Shown one piece after another: positions 60,285 through 64,000 of a stretch of DNA of 64,000 nucleotides. The translations under genes were made by a program, and so were the position numbers. The DNA lies in NCBI RefSeq assembly GCF_032884065.1, contig NC_088873.1, forward strand, positions 5,366,959-5,430,958. Reading direction: 5' to 3'. How positions within the stretch are numbered: the stretch's first letter is position 1; every line of letters starts with the position of its first letter. A model generated the notes under the pieces. It did no database searches. It saw nothing but the letters and a program-made list of their open reading frames with translations, and had not been told where the DNA came from. Source of the DNA: Artemia franciscana (lineage: Eukaryota > Arthropoda > Branchiopoda > Anostraca > Artemiidae).

Positions 60285-61860
60285 CAAACAGTTCGTTGTA
60301 ACGAACTATTGTAAGGAGTGACCAGGCTCAATAGCAACCGAAACACTAAAAAACTTAATTTTGATACTAATATATACATCGAAAAAATATGATTTTTATG
60401 CTGATTTTAAATATTTAAGTTTCATCAAGTTTATTTTTACCCATCAAAAGCTACGAGCCTAAGAACATTTGCTTTATTTTCGAAACAAGGGGGAAACACC
60501 CTCTAAGAGTCATATAATCTTAATGAAAATCACACTGTCGGACTCAGCATATCAGAGAACTCTACTGTAGAGATTTCAAGCTCTTATCTGCAAAAATGCG
60601 GAATTTGGTATTTTTTTTTGCCAGAAGAAAGATGACGGATACGTGTTTATTTGTTTTTTTTTTGTTTTTTTCCAGGGTAACATCACCGAACCAGTGGTTC
60701 TAGAATGTCGTGAGAGAGCTCATTTTCACGGAAATTTAAAGTGTCAGTACCCTTTTTAAGTCACCAAAAAAATTGAAGGGCAACTAGGCCCCTTCCCACG
60801 TTCATTTTTCCCAAAGTCATCGGATCAAACTTTTGAGATAGCCATTTGGTTCAGCATAGTCGAAAAATATAATAACTATGTTTTTGAGGACGACTTAATC
60901 CCCACAGTCACTGGGGGAAGGGCTGCAAGTTATGAACTTCGCCCATTGTTTACCTACAGTATTGGTTATTAGGAAGTATACTGACGTTTTCAGGGAGGTT
61001 TTTTTTCTGGTAGTAGGGGGGCTGGGGGGAGGGTATTACGTGAGAGGATGTTTCCATGGATAAATTTATCATGGGGGAAGAGAGTTTCCATGAAAGGGGC
61101 ACTGAATTTTCTAGCGTTATTTAACAAAAACAATGAGAAATTAAATAAAAAAAAAACTATTTTTTTTCAACTGAAATTAAGGAGCAACATTACAACTTAA
61201 AATGAACAGAAATTATTACGTATATGGGCGGGTTTTTTCCCTTCTCAATACCTCGCTCGTTACGCTAAAGTATTTTAGTAATTACAAAAGTGCTATTTAT
61301 TCTAATTAAACGGCCTTTGGGATTCAGGGGTTCATTCTTAAAGAATCGAAACAGAATTCGAACTTTAGTGTAATGAGTGAGGTATTGACGGGGGGGGGGC
61401 AAACCCCCTCATATACGCAATAAAATATACGAATATAGAAGTTCGTTACGTAAGTTAATTTGTAAGTTACGTATATTTATCACTAATAAAAACGTTCGTA
61501 AATAAAATTAAAAGTTCCAGTGGGCTTCTTAAGTCATCAAAAAAATTGGAGGGCAACTAGGCCCCCTCCCGCGCCCCTTGTTTCTCAAAATTGTCGGATC
61601 AAAACTTTGAGAAAACCATTTAGCCAAAAAACGTAGAAGTAATATGCAAATTTCGTTTAATTATTCTTGTACGGTGAGCCAAAATCAAAACCTGCATTAA
61701 TTCAAAAAGGTCAAAAATTACATTTAAAAAACAAGCTTTTTTAACTGAAAGTAAGGAGCAACATTAAAACTTAGAACAAACAGAAATTATTACGTATATG
61801 AGGGGTTCGTCTCCTCCTCAATGCCTCGCTCTTTACTTCTTAAGTATATTTAGTAATTTC
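60285..61860 (-). mobile_element. AB element, complete copy
   Basis: Read on the - strand: two B repeats (61860-61130) with 'aatacctcgctc' and 'gctccttactttc.gtt' blocks, a middle with 'tccatggaaac' and 'ataaatttatccatgga', then the A half (60970-60285) ending in a hairpin-forming 'agttcgttacaacgaactgt'. Similar order to 48790-51640 without its insertion. No ORF. About 1.58 kb. Confidence 0.75.
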
Positions 61861-61864
61861 AAAA

Positions 61865-62060
61865 AACAGCGGCGCGCTATAAGATTTTCGGCGGCGCACC
61901 GCCGGCTTTCGGCGCGACTTCAGGGACTACTCTAGCTGAACTTACAGTCACACCGCTTACCCCCGTCCCGAAACAAAAAACCAGCAACACCAGGACTCGA
62001 ACTCCTGTTCTCACGGACAAAGAATATCAAGTCTAGAGCACTAACCACTCGACTAGGACA
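61865..62060 (-). mobile_element. tRNA-headed SINE
   Basis: On the - strand: A box region 'TAGTCGAGTGGTTAGTGC' near 62055, an anticodon-loop-like 'GACTTGATATTC' (tRNA-Ser-like TGA), and a perfect T arm CAGGA-GTTCGAG-TCCTG (62007-61991). The acceptor ends do not pair, so it is not a functional tRNA. The body (61984-61870) is GC-rich ('cgccgaaagccggcggtgcg'), unlike its surroundings. It abuts the AB element. Confidence 0.62.
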
Positions 62061-63356
62061 AGTAACTATTCATAAGTTTATATTTCTTTTGCAATAAAGA
62101 CCATTTTCTTGAAATATAAGAAATCTAACATATTATTATGATACCTATACTTTACCCACTGTGTCTCGGGAACATTGTACTCACCAAAATCGTACACAAA
62201 AAAAAACAGCTATGCGCAAACAGGGATTTTCAATTTTGATCATATTTGACAGTCAAAAATATAACGTTGGGTTTCAAAACATAGCCTGCATTTATTTTAT
62301 AGTTATTGTTAAACGATTATATCTACTTACAATGCAGCTTGGTTTTCCAACATTAGCCGATGACAGCGAAATATGTATATGGCCTATTTGTGGAACTAGC
62401 TCTAGCTACACCCTCACAAGGCCCCGTTGAATTCTGATACCTGATTTCTCTGAATTTCACATGAGCTCTGGAGAATTTTTAAGTCTCAGTTTGTAGACTG
62501 TAGATCTTTCAAAATTCAAAATTCTGCTCACCCCTATTAATTCGTACTGTGTTAAAACAGGCTAAAAAAGAGAAAGAAGGGCATCAGTAATATACGGGCT
62601 GAAACATGATATTGTTTGCTGTTTCAAAAGGGGGAGGGGGCGTAAAATCGTTGATTAACGGCTCTCGGTCGTGAACATTTCATCGTCACACTTTTTATTT
62701 TAATCCACCAGTGTTTTTGACGGCTCTTTTGTGAAATTCTATCAAATTGTACCGTTAAGATATAAGTTAATAGTTACCATTGCCATTCTGAATCAGTGTC
62801 AAGTGTTAAATCTTTTAGATTATAAAATTTATTTAGTTACATATTTTCTAAATTTTTGGTTATAATAATGCAACGCAGCCTTTTTTTTTTTTCTTTAAGC
62901 GTGAAATAGCTAATAATGAAGAAAAATTTCTGAAAAAAGTGTCTTTGGGCTACCTTTAAGTCACTAAAGTAACATTTAGAAAGAGGTCGCATTATTTGCA
63001 CAATATATTTACCAGTACTTTTTTTTCTTTACCTTGAAGCCTCTAAAATAACATTTAAAAGGAAGGTGTATCATATAACATTATTTATCTTTTTCATCCT
63101 TAAACGTCAGATATGTTTGTCTCAACCTGTTTGTTTTAGTTTTTGCTAATTAATTGAAGGGATTTTTAGACATATTATCTATTATTATAGCAGACTAATC
63201 GCAAGATTTATTGTTAGTGGATTTCCTGTGTATTTAACTTTAAAAAAGTGTAAAAAAAAGAATGCTCAAACATTCTTTAATTTGTATTGTAAATGTAACT
63301 GAGGGCTGCAAATCGTAAAAAAGTCTACCAGATAGATGTATCAATTCTCCAGATGA
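62061..63356. other. No recognised gene
   Basis: AT-rich. The frame at 62161-62430 has no domain. 63278-63330 resembles 59930-59990. Confidence 0.4.

Positions 63357-64000
<644 letters not shown>

Overview
This window is eukaryotic and reads as non-coding, transposon-rich DNA from an invertebrate, most likely an arthropod. It is AT-rich, with long (TA)n, (CT)n, (TAA)n and poly(A) tracts and no operons. The only host gene I recognise is the 3' end of a Raf-family MAPKKK kinase, shown by two coding exons on the + strand (9855-9989 and 13051-13233) with good splice sites. A crustacean such as a branchiopod would fit, but that is a guess from texture and not shown by the sequence.

Layout. 1-9854 lies upstream of the penultimate Raf exon and is probably Raf intron. 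It holds a decayed I-like LINE on the - strand (1287-7276: ORF1 with CCHC knuckles; ORF2 with endonuclease, RT and RNase H), a likely solo LTR inside that LINE, and another LINE tail. The 3.06-kb Raf intron (9990-13050) holds an RTE-like tail, a broken Helitron helicase end, a minisatellite and a tRNA-like segment. The Raf 3' flank (13216-15270) has a partly duplicated segment and two foldback elements. 15.4-21.6 kb is AT-rich repeat arrays plus a cleanly bounded 758-bp Helitron (19149-19906).

21.7-26.2 kb is a nearly intact CR1/L2-like LINE (- strand) whose ORF2 appears broken by a single-base frameshift. 28.9-33.9 kb and 41.3-42.2 kb carry several fragments of one RTE-like family ending in triplet-repeat tails. 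35.9-48.8 kb is mostly unassigned, with long inverted repeats (37.1-38.1, 40.3-40.7 kb), a SINE-like piece and an 85-bp tandem satellite.

48.8-51.6 kb is a ~1.5-kb dispersed element (called AB here) split by a 1365-bp Penelope-like insertion flanked by an 11-bp target duplication; that insertion carries hammerhead-like core motifs. 54.8-56.3 kb is a ~260-bp-period array with triplet tracts. 56.5-59.3 kb is an uninterrupted RTE-like ORF of about 940 codons, cut at its 5' end at a (TA)n tract. 60.3-61.9 kb is a second, complete AB element; 61.9-62.1 kb a tRNA-headed SINE; and a Helitron 5' end begins at 63456 inside another (TA)n tract.

The genes do not form a pathway. The window is a Raf locus and its downstream flank filled by successive waves of LINEs (I-like, CR1/L2-like, RTE-like), Penelope-like elements, Helitrons, SINEs and foldback elements. 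The most unusual signals are the coding minisatellite fused to the Helitron helicase, the dispersed hammerhead-like motifs, and the nested PLE insertion with its target duplication.
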